Assembly (NCBI GenBank): GCA_024291935.2
Contig: CM044317.1
Coordinates: forward strand, 63,602,730 to 63,666,729
Direction of reading: 5' to 3'
Source of the DNA: Okapia johnstoni
Taxonomy: Eukaryota; Chordata; Mammalia; Artiodactyla; Giraffidae
Length of the DNA: 64,000 nucleotides
Shown: piece by piece, positions 44,712 to 55,883 of the stretch
Position numbering within the stretch: the first letter of the stretch is position 1
How the letters are laid out: each line of letters starts with the position of its first letter
The notes under the pieces: generated by a model
What the model saw: only the letters and a program-made list of their open reading frames with translations
Database searches by the model: none
What the model was told of the DNA's origin: nothing
Translations under genes and position numbers: made by a program

Positions 44712-44896
44712 GCACTTTGAGTACTAAATATGTGCTAGACACTTTACAGACATTGTTTCTAATCCTCAAATAACCCTCTGGGGTACATATTATCCCCATT
44801 TTGCACATGAGGCTGCTGAAGCCGTCAGAGTCTAGCTTCCCAAAGTCATATAGTAAGGAGAGCAGAGCCAGTATTAAGCCCTGAGATCATGTTCTC
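44712..44896 (-). mobile_element. MIR SINE, antisense
   Basis: 'aaatatgtgctagacacttt', 'ttatccccattttgcacatg', 'aggctgctgaagccgtcaga', 'gagcagagccagtattaagc' are MIR antisense in order. Confidence 0.82.
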
Positions 44897-46023
44897 CCCA
44901 TTAGGCATTACTTCTAAGCTCAAGAAGGACACCCCAGAGTATGGTGACAGATTTATGCAAAACTTTAGGGATAGGAAAGAGGCAAAGGTTCCCTTAACAT
45001 TTTCCCCTCTCTATCCTACACCCTACAAATTTCTCCAGTTTGTCCATGTGTATTTCATGTGTATTTCAAAGACACTATGCAATAAAGAGGGCTGGGGTCT
45101 AAAAGGGAAGACACTGCAGCAGATTCTTTCAAGGTCATGTATGCATAGTGCCAGATACATAGTTGGCACCACACAAATATTCCTTTCCTTTCCAACTCTC
45201 TGAGAGTCATGCTCTCAGTATGCTCGAGTTTAATTTGGTTTGGTTTAGCTTTTTTCCCTAAGCTGGTACCCCAACCTAACTGTTCTCTCTGTGTTGATGA
45301 CTATAAATTTGCCCAGAGGGCTTTGGGAAATGTGTGAATTTTCCAAGCTGTGGAGACACTGCTCTGATTTGGTTCAGAAATAGTCCATGGGAAGGCATGG
45401 TTGGGAGAAATGAAAGAGATAAGGATGTAAATGAGTGAGGTGATTAGCACCCCGGCAGCATCCAATAAATGTCAACAGCCTGTCAGTCACAGGAGGAGGA
45501 TGTTTAAAGGCTCTTCTATTACCTACCCCAGAGCAGGTGAGAGCTCTCCCACAGTGAACATCCCTGGACTCCACACACAGAACCAGTCACAGCCTCCAGC
45601 CTGAAAATCACTATGCCTTCGTCATACAACAAAAAAAAATGTTTGTCTACTATGATAAAGACACCAGGCTTGATATTTCCCATCCATTTAACCATTAAGA
45701 TCTTGGAATCTGATAATGTTGGGCTGTATGATATTTCAACATATATGTAAAAACTAGGAGAATGAGACCCATGGAGTTATTTCATCAGGTCTCCAGCCAG
45801 CTCCCCACAACCAATGACATTCAGTTTGAATTAAGTCAGAAATTATGTCAGAACAGAAAGTTCCAAATGATCATTCCATTTCCCACTGCACCAGTCTTCA
45901 CAGTATTTATTATTCCTTAATAAATAAATGTTGACTATTTCAGCAGTTTTTCAGGATTAAAACAAAGTTCAACTTTACACTGAAGTCCATTTAACAGACA
46001 TTGTTGCGGGGGGAGGGGCACTC
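44897..46023. other. mostly single-copy sequence
   Basis: A weak L2-like 3' end is possible at 45125-45185 ('catagtgccagatacatagt'). A 104-codon plus-strand ORF (44889-45203) has no known domain. Nothing else recognised. Confidence 0.35.
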
Positions 46024-46470
46024 ATTTGCTGAGCAATGACCTTGTAGGTGCACACAGAGAAGCCCTTTAACATACATGTCTACTTTCACACTGACTATTT
46101 GTTTACTTTCACAGTGACTATTATCATCTCCACTTCACAGACTCAGAAAAAGTCAAAGTATAACTCGCTCCGTGTCTGGAGCAACTGGACACCCCCACGT
46201 CCGGTTGCTCTTTGCAGCCCCATGGACTGTAGCCCACCAGGCTCCTCTGTCCATGGAATTTGCCAGGCAAGAATACTGGAGTAAGTAGCCATTCCCTTCT
46301 CCGGGGGATCTTCCCGACCCAGGGATCAAAATCCGGTCCCCTACATTGCAGGCGGATTCTTTACCATCTGAGCCACTGGGGAAGCCCTGAGACTCAGAGA
46401 AGTGAGACAATTGGCCACCCATCACAATGCTTGTACAAGGTGGAACCAGAATTTTATTTTAGTTCTCTTT
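46024..46470 (-). mobile_element. MIR SINE, antisense, split by Bov-tA
   Basis: Left part 'agccctttaacatacatgtc' and 'tattatcatctccacttcac'; right part 'gagactcagagaagtgagac' and 'acaaggtggaaccagaattt'. Together they form one antisense MIR interrupted at 46154-46389. Confidence 0.7.
46154..46389 (-). mobile_element. Bov-tA SINE with a rearranged end
   Basis: From 46211 it is normal ('tttgcagccccatggactgt' to 'gagccactggggaagccct'). The BovA 3' end, 46179-46210, is replaced by a 12-bp inverted pair with an 8-base loop. Duplication agactcagaaaaagt (46139-46153) and agactcagagaagt (46390-46403) confirms a single insertion. Confidence 0.9.
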
Positions 46471-47360
46471 AATTTCAAGCAATCTCCATGTGTCAGAGTT
46501 CAGAACTTGTGCAGGCATACACAATTTACTCCATCACTTGACTAAATGGAACAAAATGCAAGCACGAAATTGCAATTCAACTATATTTCAATTTAAAAAA
46601 ACTAAAGAAAAAGCAACCACATAAATGCCAGTCTGTCCCGATTCAAAAATGAGGTCTTACTGTCTAACCCAGGTTCAATGTCACCTATTTCTCCTGTGAC
46701 TTCTTATTTTCCTGCAGAGCTAATCACTAGGCCACAAATAATGTAAACTGAATAAATGTTTGCTTCCTGGGGTCTGAGTAAAATTAAAGTCATAGGACAT
46801 AACTGTCATTTTCATAATAGGTCATCGAGGTATAGCACCTTTGCAGTAAACTGGGAAATCATTGCTTCCCCCACTGATAATCCAGGCAAACTGAGAAATA
46901 CCATGAATTAGCTTGAGTTAAACAGTTGGCTACAGTTGTGCCCTGTATACTCTGCTTAGCAACAACCGTCCACTCTTCCAATGATGACAGAGCCCTGGGA
47001 GCTGAGTCCTGACCCAGTGGAATGCGTGGAGCGCTGGGTGTGCAGGCTGCTGGAAGGCAGGAGATTAAAGGAGGGCTGGCAAGCATGGGCTGGAAGGAGA
47101 GGGCAGCACTGAAAGACATATGTGTGTCCTGTGCAGGGATAAGTGCTGGGCCACCAAGGATCTGAAGGATGAAGCTGAGCCAAAGGATACCTGGTGGATC
47201 CTTCAAAAAGAGGATGGGAGGCTGTGGATATTTATTGAATATTCATTAACTGCAAACACTATATAAGGCTTAGGATAGATTAAAGTGATGAAGACATGTT
47301 TTCCACCAACAAATGTTTACAACCTAGTGTTTCATCAGGTGAAGGGGGAGAGGGCACTGA
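46471..47360. other. unclassified sequence, GC-richer from 46960
   Basis: A 115-codon minus-strand ORF (46859-47206) and an overlapping 75-codon one (46956-47183) show no known domain. No repeat recognised. Confidence 0.35.
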
Positions 47361-47373
47361 AGGCAGTGGAGTG

Positions 47374-47582
47374 TGTGGGTTAGTTGCTCAGTCATGTCTG
47401 AGTCTTTGCAACACCATGGACTGTAGCCCACCAGACTCCTCTGTCCTTGGGATTCTTCAGGCAAGAATACTGGAGTGGGTAGCCATTCCCTTCTCCCAGG
47501 GATCTTCCTAACCCAGGGATTGAACCCAACTGTCCTACATTGCAGGCAGATTCTTTACTGTCTGAGCCACCAGGAAGCCTGC
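47374..47582 (-). mobile_element. Bov-tA SINE, full length
   Basis: 'gttagttgctcagtcatgtc', 'gcaagaatactggagtgggt', 'ctgtctgagccaccaggaag'. Duplication aggcagtggagtg (47361-47373) and aggcagtggaatg (47583-47595), 12 of 13. Confidence 0.94.
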
Positions 47583-47739
47583 AGGCAGTGGAATGACCCA
47601 GGGAAGGGGGCATTGGAAATGACAGGTCTGTCTGTACACCAGCCAGGCTGGCAGGAAAGGTGAGTCCTACTGAGGAAATGTGGGCAATGAGATGAGAAAG
47701 TAGTGAGAAGCAGCAAAGCGAACAACATGAAAACACAAC

Positions 47740-47880
47740 TCACGGAATGGGAAGCAATATTAGCAGAGCATATACCTAGTAAGGGGCTAATATCCGAAAG
47801 GCTAATAATTCAAAAGCAAAAAATCAAACAACTCAATTAAAAAATGGGCCAAGAACCTGAGTAGGTGTTTCTTCAAATGT
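47740..47880 (+). mobile_element. L1 ORF2 fragment
   Basis: 'gtaaggggctaatatccgaa', 'aacaactcaattaaaaaatg', 'ggccaagaacctgagtaggt' are L1 ORF2 words in sense. Truncated at both ends. Confidence 0.75.
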
Positions 47881-48284
47881 CCTCTAAGCCACACATCTAG
47901 ATGCACAGCCTCTACTCACTTTTCCTAACTCCTCATTGCTCACCAAACCTTGTGGATCTCGATAGAGAGCCTTTCCTTACATCTCGGATCCCACAGCTCA
48001 TCATGTTATAGTTGCCCCTGCTGATCTATCACGGCCCTGAAGACGGTCTGTTGCCAACTTTCTCACTCTGCCCATCCGCTTCCTCCCTCTTCTCTCTTCT
48101 CCCCATCCGTTGTCCGGCGTCCGGTGCTTCCATGAGAAACAGACACAGCAGACAGCAGCAGAACTCCAGCAGCATCTGAGAGGCAACCACAGGCCGCCTG
48201 GAGAGCCTCCACTTTAGGGAGGTACTCTCTTCAAAGGAGACAAATGACTCCCCTCCCATGGGAGCTCCAGGAAGAAGACAGTAG
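47881..48284. other. unclassified GC-richer sequence
   Basis: Contains several CpGs near 48110-48120. Two overlapping minus-strand ORFs (48001-48186, 48029-48259) have no known domain. Confidence 0.35.
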
Positions 48285-48645
48285 TAACCCCATCACCTAA
48301 AGAGACTATCACCATTAACACTTTAGTGATTTTCTTTCAGGCTTTTACTATCTATATATACCTAGAATTTTTCTTCACAAAATTAGAATATACATCTATA
48401 TACATAATATGTATGTGTATTGTATACAGATATAGGTAATTGTATGCCTGTCTTTTTTCATGTCGATAAACACTCTTAGGAAATGAGCTTTTCTTAACAG
48501 CTGACTACTGTCTTATAAAAACCACCTAACATTTAAACATTTGCCTATTGTTACAGATTTGAATTGTTTCAAGTTGTTATTATCAAAATATACTGGAACA
48601 AATATCTTGCATATAAATTTATCTGTACGTTTATTATGTTTATGT
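48285..48645 (-). mobile_element. L1ME 3'-UTR, antisense
   Basis: 'tcaccattaacactttagtg', 'tttctttcaggcttttacta', 'ttttttcatgtcgataaaca', 'cctattgttacagatttgaa' are antisense L1ME words in order. Confidence 0.65.
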
Positions 48646-48654
48646 TCATAAAGT

Positions 48655-48890
48655 AATAACAGTTAACGTTCATTGCTTTTCTTACTATATGCCTGTCTCT
48701 GAGCAAAATGCATATATTACCTCCTTTAAGCTTCACAGAGTCTACGAATAGGTTCTATTATTATCCCCATTACAGGGGATGGATGACGTAGAGAGGTTAA
48801 GGAAACTGTCCAAGTCCACACAAGAAGAACACAGGAAAGTCAGGGTTCAAATGCAGAGTTCTACTCCAGAGCCTGAACTCAAAATCTTCT
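48655..48890 (-). mobile_element. MIR SINE, antisense
   Basis: 'atgcctgtctctgagcaaaa', 'ttattatccccattacaggg', 'gaggttaaggaaactgtcca', 'agtcagggttcaaatgcaga' are MIR antisense. Confidence 0.82.
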
Positions 48891-48892
48891 GT

Positions 48893-49098
48893 ATGTTAGT
48901 CACTCAGTCGTGTCAGACTCTTTGTGACCCCATGGACTGTAGCCTGCCAGGCTTCCCTGTCCATGGAATTCTCCAGGCGAGAATACTGCAGTGGGTTGCC
49001 ATGCCTTTCCCCAGGGGATCTTCCTGACCCAGGGATTAAATCCAGGTCTCCTGCATTACAGGCAGATTCTTTAATGTCTGAGCCACCAGGGAAGCCTT
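48893..49098 (-). mobile_element. Bov-tA SINE
   Basis: 'gttagtcactcagtcgtgtc', 'gcgagaatactgcagtgggt', 'tctgagccaccagggaagcc'. No clear duplication seen. Confidence 0.92.
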
Positions 49099-49340
49099 GC
49101 AATTTCCTAGACAATTAAATTACATGGAATCAAAGATGGACGGTTTTATTTACTCATCTGTATGTTTGTTACAAAGTAATTCTTGCAAGCAGTATATGAG
49201 TGGTATTCAATGAAAAATAAAAAACTCCTACACCCCCCCTGCCTCCTCCCCAGATCTACTCCCTAAAAGTGGCAGTTAAACCTTCCTTCTTCTTCCTTCT
49301 CGTTATTGTCATTGTTCTAAAATGGAATGATGATGCGTCT
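49099..49340. other. unclassified sequence
   Basis: Possibly an old antisense L1ME piece near 49180-49290 (A-rich, then C-rich). Not secure. Confidence 0.3.
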
Positions 49341-49351
49341 AAAGGTGAATC

Positions 49352-49485
49352 CTGGGACTTCCCTGGTGGCCCAGCCGTTAAGACTCTGTGCTTCCACTGA
49401 AGGGAGTACAGGTTCAATCCCTGGTCAGGGAACTTAAGACCCCACATGCTGTGCCTAGCAGCCAAATAATTAAAAATAAACAAAT
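49352..49485 (+). mobile_element. short CHR-type SINE
   Basis: 'gggacttccctggtggccca' head, box B 'gttcaatccctggtcaggga', AAAT tail. Duplication aaaggtgaatc (49341-49351) and aaaggggaatc (49486-49496), 10 of 11. Confidence 0.92.
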
Positions 49486-49496
49486 AAAGGGGAATC

Positions 49497-49762
49497 TTCA
49501 TTCCATCCATCTAGCTGAATACTCTGTGAATGCTTTCGATCTGAATACTTGTGTCCTTTTAAGTCTGGGAATTTTTTTCTATCTTTTAAATTATTCTTTT
49601 TTTCCTCTGTTCCCTCCTTCTACAAAACTCCTTTTGGAGGAACATCAGATTTTTTCTCACATCTCACTTAGTCATTCTAAGTTCTGGGAGATTTTCTTGA
49701 CATCATCTACCAGTCTTTCTATTTAATTCTTTACACTTCAGGAATTTAATATTTTAACTTTT
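49497..49762. other. unclassified AT-rich sequence
   Basis: The 112-codon plus-strand ORF (49388-49726) begins inside the CHR SINE and has no known domain. Confidence 0.35.
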
Positions 49763-49780
49763 AAAAACTCTTTCCTTGTC

Positions 49781-50227
49781 TTCTAATGAGGTGGACGAAA
49801 CTGGAGGCTATTATACAGAGTGAAGTAAGCCAGAAACAGAAACACTAACACTGTATATTAATGCATATATATGGAATTTAGAAAGACAGCAACGACAATC
49901 CTATGTGCAAGGCAGGAAAACAGACACATATGTAAAGAACAGACTTTTGGACTCTGTGGGAGAAGGCAAGCGTGGGATGATTTAAGAGAACAGCATTGAA
50001 ACATGTATATTACCATATGTAAAATAAATGTCCAGTGCAAGTTCGATACATGAAGCAGGGCACTTAAAGCCAGTGCTCTGGGACAACCCAGAGGGATAGG
50101 ATGGGGAGGGAGGTGGATTGGGGGTCAGGAAGGGGGGACACATGTGCACCTATGGCTGATTCATGCTGATGTATGCAAAATCCACAATATTGTAAAGTAA
50201 TTATCCTCCAATTAAAATAATTTTTTA
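49781..50227 (+). mobile_element. ruminant L1 3' end (3'-UTR only), TSD-flanked
   Basis: Starts at 'ttctaatgaggtggacgaaa' and runs through 'ggactctgtgggagaaggca' to 'aattatcctccaattaaaat' and an A-rich tail. Same subfamily as 2060-3085. Duplication aaaaactctttccttgtc (49763-49780) and aaaaactatttccttgtc (50228-50245), 17 of 18. Only the last few ORF2 codons remain. Confidence 0.94.
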
Positions 50228-50245
50228 AAAAACTATTTCCTTGTC

Positions 50246-51675
50246 ATTTATTGGGTTCCTCAATAAAAAGAAGCAGATTCTGATTATCAGATTTGTATGC
50301 AGGAAGTTCACTGAAGAGTGTTCATTAGATCAATACCTGCTAAGGGAAAGAAAAGGGAAGAGAAGGAAGCAGGATAGGGCAGAGGGGGAAGTTGAACTGT
50401 GATGCATTCACAAAAAAACCTTACTTGGCAAAGGCATAAGGCACTACACATCCCATTGACAAGTCCTGGCTGCCCCAAAGAGGGGGTGCTGTGGCCTTGG
50501 ATAGTGGTGCTAGCTGAGGTCCCATGGGCAGGCAAAGAAAAAATACCCAGAATATGAGTTTACTCTAGGCAAGAATACCAGAAAGGTCACTGCGAGAAAG
50601 AAAAAATTAAATGTTCTATTTCTCTGCCATTTTAAAAAATATTTGCTTTAACCTATTTGTTATATATTGAAGTGTAAGTTAATTCTGCACTACTTTTGCC
50701 AGCCAGGCTAATTTGGTAACAATTTATGTTTCATATTTTCAAGTCTTCAGCATTGAGGATATATTTAGGTAGACTTACGAGCCATGTCATTTTTCCCAAA
50801 ATAACATCCTGCCCCTAAACCATGCAATCTGATCATAAGGAATTAATATCAATGACACATTGTCAACAGGCATTTCTGAATCTGAAAAGTATTTGACCTA
50901 TCAAAGGAGCACTGGAGCAAAGGTCTACTATCAAAGACTTACATCCCATCATGCCCGGTTTCTCTTACAACCCTGAGTAATGACCCTTCATTTGTCAGTT
51001 AGCACTCAGCCTATCCTGCCTATAGGCAGGTCCTTCACTCTGCCTATTGGCCAGACAGAGAGTGACAGACGGCAGCAGCTGCTGCCTCAGTCAGTCCCAG
51101 GCTTCACCTCCACCATACAGAGATCATGCTCTGAAATACATCAAGAGACCACTCAGCTGTTCACCGTGGAGACCAGGTAGAGGGCCAGCAACTTGGGCAC
51201 TTTCACCTGAATCTAAGAGGTCTGGGTCACAGAAAACAGTGTCTCCATCCCCTTTTCTCTTTACAAACACAGTACAAACTAAGGACTCGGGCTGCAGGCA
51301 TACCAAAGATTTAGGTGCAAACTGGCAATTAACAGGCCAACCTTAGTTCCTGAGAGAAAACTAGGTAAAAGCAAAGAGGTTTGAACAGGCATTCTGGAGT
51401 CTAATACTGGGTCGGCACTAATCGGTGGACAGTGTTTTCCAGACTGGGGTTTGCAGCACTGTCAGGTGTGTGTGAGGAATGCCACTGTCACTAAATCTGG
51501 AAATAGAGTAAGGTGGTAAGGAGGAAGTGGGACAAGAAAGAGGCAATATCCGATAAGTGCTAGGACCTCTCTGGGACCCTGGAATGGAGAGATCAGTGAA
51601 TTTTCCACAGCTGCTTCTTTGCGAGTGTATATTTGTGGAGTACACTTAAGTGTCAAGTTTTGAGGTGATGCTATC
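50246..51675. other. mostly single-copy sequence
   Basis: A 99-codon plus-strand ORF (51047-51346) overlaps others, none with a known domain. 50270-50560 is G/A-rich and could be a decayed LTR, but I cannot name it. Confidence 0.35.
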
Positions 51676-51894
51676 AGGCTTCCCTGGTGGCTCAGATGGT
51701 GAAGAATCCGCTTGCAATGCAAGGGACCTGGGTTCAATCCCTGGGTTGGGAAGATCCCCTGAAGAAGGGAATGGCTACCCACTCCAGTATTCTGGCCTGG
51801 AGAATTCCACAGACAAAGGAGCCTGGCAGGCTACAGTCCATGGGGTTGCCAAGAATCAGACACGACTGAACGACTTTCACTTCACTTTTCTGGA
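51676..51894 (+). mobile_element. Bov-tA SINE, full length
   Basis: Head 'ggcttccctggtggctcaga', body to 'gacacgactgaacgactttc' with the 'acttcacttttc' end. It supplies the first 80 codons of the 248-codon ORF at 51650-52396. Confidence 0.93.
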
Positions 51895-52460
51895 CACTAC
51901 CATTCTATGTGTATGCCTGAGAAGCAGTTGCTTTCTGAGAACTCCAATATTCCTGGATTGGGGATCCATATTGACCCTAGGTCTCCTTCACCGAACAGCT
52001 GACCAGCCTCTACTGTGTATCAATAATCTCCGGAGGCAAAGCAATGGGGATGAGCTGACAGCAGCATCTGCTGCTCGTCCATCATCTCTTCCGGCCAATA
52101 GAAGCGGGACATGGTCCCCAGGGCCTGGGAAGGCCCTCATTCTCCCTCTCCAGTGGCTGTGCCAGATGAAGAAGTCATTACTACTCAGGCTGGAAAAGAA
52201 ACCAAGGATGTCTGGAGGGAATAAAAGAATGAGAGAACAGGATACAGGCAGCCAGTTGGTCACCAGGGCGCATTACAGCCTTTGGGCACTCTTTCCAGAT
52301 GCCTTGCATTTTTCAGTGTGCAGCCACTTTCTCCATCCTTTCACTGGGCGGGGGTGGGGGGAGGGCGGAGTTCAAGGTTTCAACATCCCAGCATGATACA
52401 GTCTTTAAGAGAGGGATAGAACACTCTTGAGAAAGAGAAAGCACTGTGAAAACTGGGAAA
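51895..52460. other. unclassified sequence carrying the rest of a 248-codon ORF
   Basis: The plus-strand frame that opens at 51650 runs on through unique DNA to 52396 without a stop. No known domain. G-rich tract at 52347-52368. Not called as a gene. Confidence 0.4.
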
Positions 52461-52477
52461 AAAAAAAAGAAAGAAAG

Positions 52478-52656
52478 TGAAAGTCGCTTAGTCGTGTGCA
52501 ACTCTTTGGACCCCACGGTCCATGGAACTGTCTAGGCCAGAATACTGGAGTGGGTAGCCTATCCCTTCTCCAATGGATCTTCCCGACCCAGGGATTGAAC
52601 CAGGGTCTCCTGCATTACAGGCGGATTCTTTACCAACTGAGCTATTGTGGCAACCC
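52478..52656 (-). mobile_element. Bov-tA SINE with small deletions
   Basis: Follows an A-rich run (52456-52475). 'gtgaaagtcgcttagtcgtg', 'gccagaatactggagtgggt', 'accaactgagctattgtggc'. Part of the BovA body between 52520 and 52535 is shortened. Confidence 0.9.
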
Positions 52657-52899
52657 AAAAAGAGATTTAAAGTTTTCTCAGTATTTTGAGATTAATTCAG
52701 GAAGTTCCATGAGGAGCCATGGGTTCCTAGGAGCCATGAACGTCATTTAGAGAAAGTGAGAAAGAAACGAGATAAGCAATCATTCAGTGCTTCTTCAAAT
52801 GTTCTCAGTGTGATATGACTCTCTGTACTCAGGATGTGTACATCTTCCGTGGTTGCCCTTCATCACTGTTTTCACACCCTGATTCTCAAAAGCTTTATA
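52657..52899. other. unclassified sequence
   Basis: No repeat or gene recognised. Confidence 0.35.
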
Positions 52900-53165
52900 G
52901 TTGTTAATAGTGATAGAATAATATTAGTACTGTCTTCCTCTTGAACCATGACAGCATTTACAGATTGTTCACTTCCATGATTTCATCTGAAACCCTAGGA
53001 AAGAAAGACATGTGGTATAGTGCCCCTGTTAGAGGCAAAAGCCAGAAAGGTCAGAAAAGGTGTGAGCAGTCCCAGGTAGAAAAGTTGGTAAGAGGTCAAT
53101 GTGTACCTTGACCTCAGACATTACATTTCCAAGTCCAGGTTTCTTTCCACACTCATGGCTTATGT
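52900..53165 (-). mobile_element. possible MIR, antisense
   Basis: 'agcatttacagattgttcac', 'ttccatgatttcatctgaaa' and 'tttccaagtccaggtttctt' loosely follow antisense MIR. The centre is decayed. Confidence 0.4.
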
Positions 53166-53312
53166 TACATCAGCCCTGTCCACAAAAAGTAACACTAGTC
53201 AGCTGTTATCCAGAAGTAGGGGCAAGGTGAAATATATAGCACCTGGGAAGTTCATCTGAAGTATGTTTCTGCTGTGATGTCATTTCCCTGAAGGAAGTTA
53301 CATGCATGCCAC

Positions 53313-53314
<2 letters not shown>
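53166..53314. other. unclassified sequence
   Basis: No repeat or gene recognised. Confidence 0.35.

Positions 53315-53359
<45 letters not shown>
53315..53359. repeat. (GT)n microsatellite
   Basis: About 22 uninterrupted GT units, the longest clean dinucleotide tract in the window. Flanked by catgcatg (53301-53308) and 'gcatgcacatg'. Probably polymorphic and able to take up Z-form DNA. Confidence 0.97.
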
Positions 53360-53360
<1 letters not shown>

Positions 53361-53373
53361 ATGCACATGTTAT

Positions 53374-53425
53374 ACAATTAAAATAATTTCAGTCACCAGA
53401 CAATTAAAATCATTTCACTCACCAG
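53374..53425. repeat. 26-bp tandem duplication
   Basis: Two adjacent 26-bp units (53374-53399 and 53400-53425), both 'acaattaaaat.atttca.t' in pattern and differing at two positions. Lies just right of the GT tract. Confidence 0.93.
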
Positions 53426-54087
53426 ATCAGTGACAGCTGAAATGGAGTCACTGAGTGATCTCAGTTTTTATATGAACTCCTTTAACCCCTCTCATTTGAG
53501 ATTTGGTGTCATTTTCTCAGCTCTTTGGGAACTGAAAAAAGAGACAAATTAATTGACAAAGTCAGTTGATTTATACTGAGATCTGAAAGGTAAAGTTCTG
53601 TGTGTGTGCCTATGTGTGTGGGTGTTTTATAAAGCAGTGTGATTCACTTTTTTGACCTACAGAAAACAATTCTTAACATTTAACAGTAGAATTCATGCAG
53701 GAAAACATTTAGATACAGCAGTGCATACACAGTGCAGAAAATTAGCTGTCCTCAAATAATTGTCAACTTCCAATAAATGACATGCTTCATTTTCCTTTCC
53801 TTAGGATCAATATTTTTAAATGTCCCTTTCCTTTTCCTCTTTTCATAAAAATGACAATAATTTTCCTTACCTTCTCAAAAAATGCAATAAAAAGAAAGAT
53901 TCTACAGCTAGCTTAAACCAAACAAGTAAAACAGCATGACCAACCAGTATCTCATTATTTTGAAGACACTATTTTCTGTGTTTTGACTTTCCACACCAAA
54001 TTAAGACGTTTGGATTAGACGATGAAGCTTAGAAACTTTCACAGTAACTCTTAGCAAACTTTAATTCATAAACCCTAGAGTACACGT
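53426..54087. other. unclassified AT-rich sequence
   Basis: Short GT-rich patch at 53599-53627. No gene or family recognised. Confidence 0.35.
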
Positions 54088-54508
54088 CGTTCTGTCACTC
54101 AGTCGCATCTGACTCTTTGTGACCCCATGGACTGCAGCACACCAGGCTTCCCTGTCCTTCACTATTTCCCAGAGTTTGTTCAAACTCATGTTCATTGAGT
54201 CGATGAAGCCATCCAACCATCTCATCCTCTGTAACTCCCTTCTCCTCCTGCCCTCAATCTTTTCCAGCATCAGGGTCTTTTCCAGTGAGTCAGCTCTTCG
54301 CATCAGGTGGCCAAAGTATTGGAGCTTCAGCTTCAGTATCAGTCCTCCCAATGAATATTTAGGGTTGATTTCTTTAGATTGACTGGTTTGATCTCCTTGC
54401 TGTCCAAGGGACTCTCAAGAGTCGTCTCCAGCACTAGAGTTTGAAAGCATCAATTCTTTGGCGCTCAGCTCTCACATTTGTACATGACTACTGGAAAAAC
54501 CATGATAC
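54088..54508 (-). mobile_element. BovB LINE 3' end
   Basis: The minus strand encodes BovB ORF2 C-terminal residues ([20 protein letters not shown] and [14 protein letters not shown] within 54061-54351), with the 5' part frame-shifted. The usual (ACTGA)n tail is nearly lost at 54085-54095. 5'-truncated. Confidence 0.9.
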
Positions 54509-54925
54509 TAACCAAAAACCATCCACAAAGCACATCAGTTAAGAAAGAAGAATAACAATTCTTGATGTTTTTTAGATAACATCAAATGATGTCAGAAAGA
54601 TTAGGAATACCGGATAAAACCATTCTGAATATATAAAAATGGAAACTTCCCTAAGATCCTAATTATTCTCTCTACTAAAGGAGCAGTGAATTTTTCTATC
54701 TTTCCCAAATGTGATACCAAGACAGACCTGTCTGCCTCACTCAAATCCACTACCTCTTAAGTTTTAGGAACTGAAACAAAAAAAGAATAGAAAAAAAAGG
54801 TAAAGTTTAAAACTATAGACTTCAAGCAATTAATCATCTCCTGCAAGCACAAATAAACTATAAACCATATTGAACTAATTGTATCATTTACTCTCTTACT
54901 AAGGAACAAATGGGATTATAATACT
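54509..54925. other. unclassified AT-rich sequence
   Basis: No repeat or gene recognised. Confidence 0.35.
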
Positions 54926-55883
54926 AAGGTATAAAAAGACCAGTCAAACAATGGGTAGAAAACCTAACAGACATTTCTCCAAAGAAGATATACACGTGGC
55001 CAATGAACACATGAAAAGATCTTCGAGATCACTAATTACTAGAGAAAGGCAAATCAAAACTATAATAATGTATTCCCTCACACCAGCCAGAATGGCCATC
55101 ATCATAAAATCTAGAAACAATACTGGAGAGGATGTGGAGAAAAGGGAGCCCTCCTCCCCTGTTTGTGGAAATGTAAACTGATACAGCCATTACGGAGAAC
55201 AGTACGGTGATTCCTTTAAAAAAAACTAGGAATAAATCTACTATATGACCCAGGAACTCCACTGCTGGGCAGGTACTCCAAGAAAACCATGATTGAAAAA
55301 GACATATGCACCTCAATGTTGATAGTCACACTGTTTACAGTAGCCAGGACATGGAAGCAACCTAGATGTCCATCAACTGATAAATGGATAAAGATGTGGT
55401 ACATACATACAATGGAATATTACTCAGCAATAAAAAAGAACAAATTTGAGTCAGTTCTAGTGAGGTGGATGAACCTAGAGCCTGTTATACATAGTGAAGT
55501 AAGTCAGAAAGAGAAAAAAATATACAGTATATTAACACATATGTATGAAATCCAGAGACATTATATTGATGAACCTATTTGCAGGGAAGGAAAGGAGAAT
55601 GTAGAGGTAGATAATGAACTTGTGGACACAGTGGGGGAGGAAGAGAGTGGGACGACTAGAGAAAGTAGCATCAACATATATACACTACCAGGTGTAAGAT
55701 GGACAGCTGGTGAGAAGCCGCTGTACCACAGGGAGCCCAGTCTGCTCTCTGTGATGACCCGGAGAGATGGGAGGGGAAGCGGAGGAAGGCTGGGGAGGGA
55801 GGGGATATACATACGTACAACGACGGCTGATTTGCATTGTATGGCAAAAACTAACACCACAATCATAAAAAAATTTTAATGTA
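54926..55883 (+). mobile_element. L1 3' end with ORF2p C-terminus relic
   Basis: The ORF2p C-terminal frame is visible as NRHFSKEDI and ANEHMKRSS (54951-55181). After a frame break it resumes at 55289 as RTWKQPRCPSTDKWIK and [20 protein letters not shown]. That second frame stays open through the 3' UTR to 55879. The 3' UTR ends 'cattgtatggcaaaaactaa' plus an A-rich tail. It is an older subfamily than 2060-3085, judged by 3' UTR words. Confidence 0.92.

Noticed and set aside
51650..51895. Repeated peptide patterns such as FPGGSDGKESACN and MDCSPPGSSVHGI in many ORFs as a gene family
   Set aside because: They are translations of the Bov-tA/BovA body in different frames and strands, not proteins.
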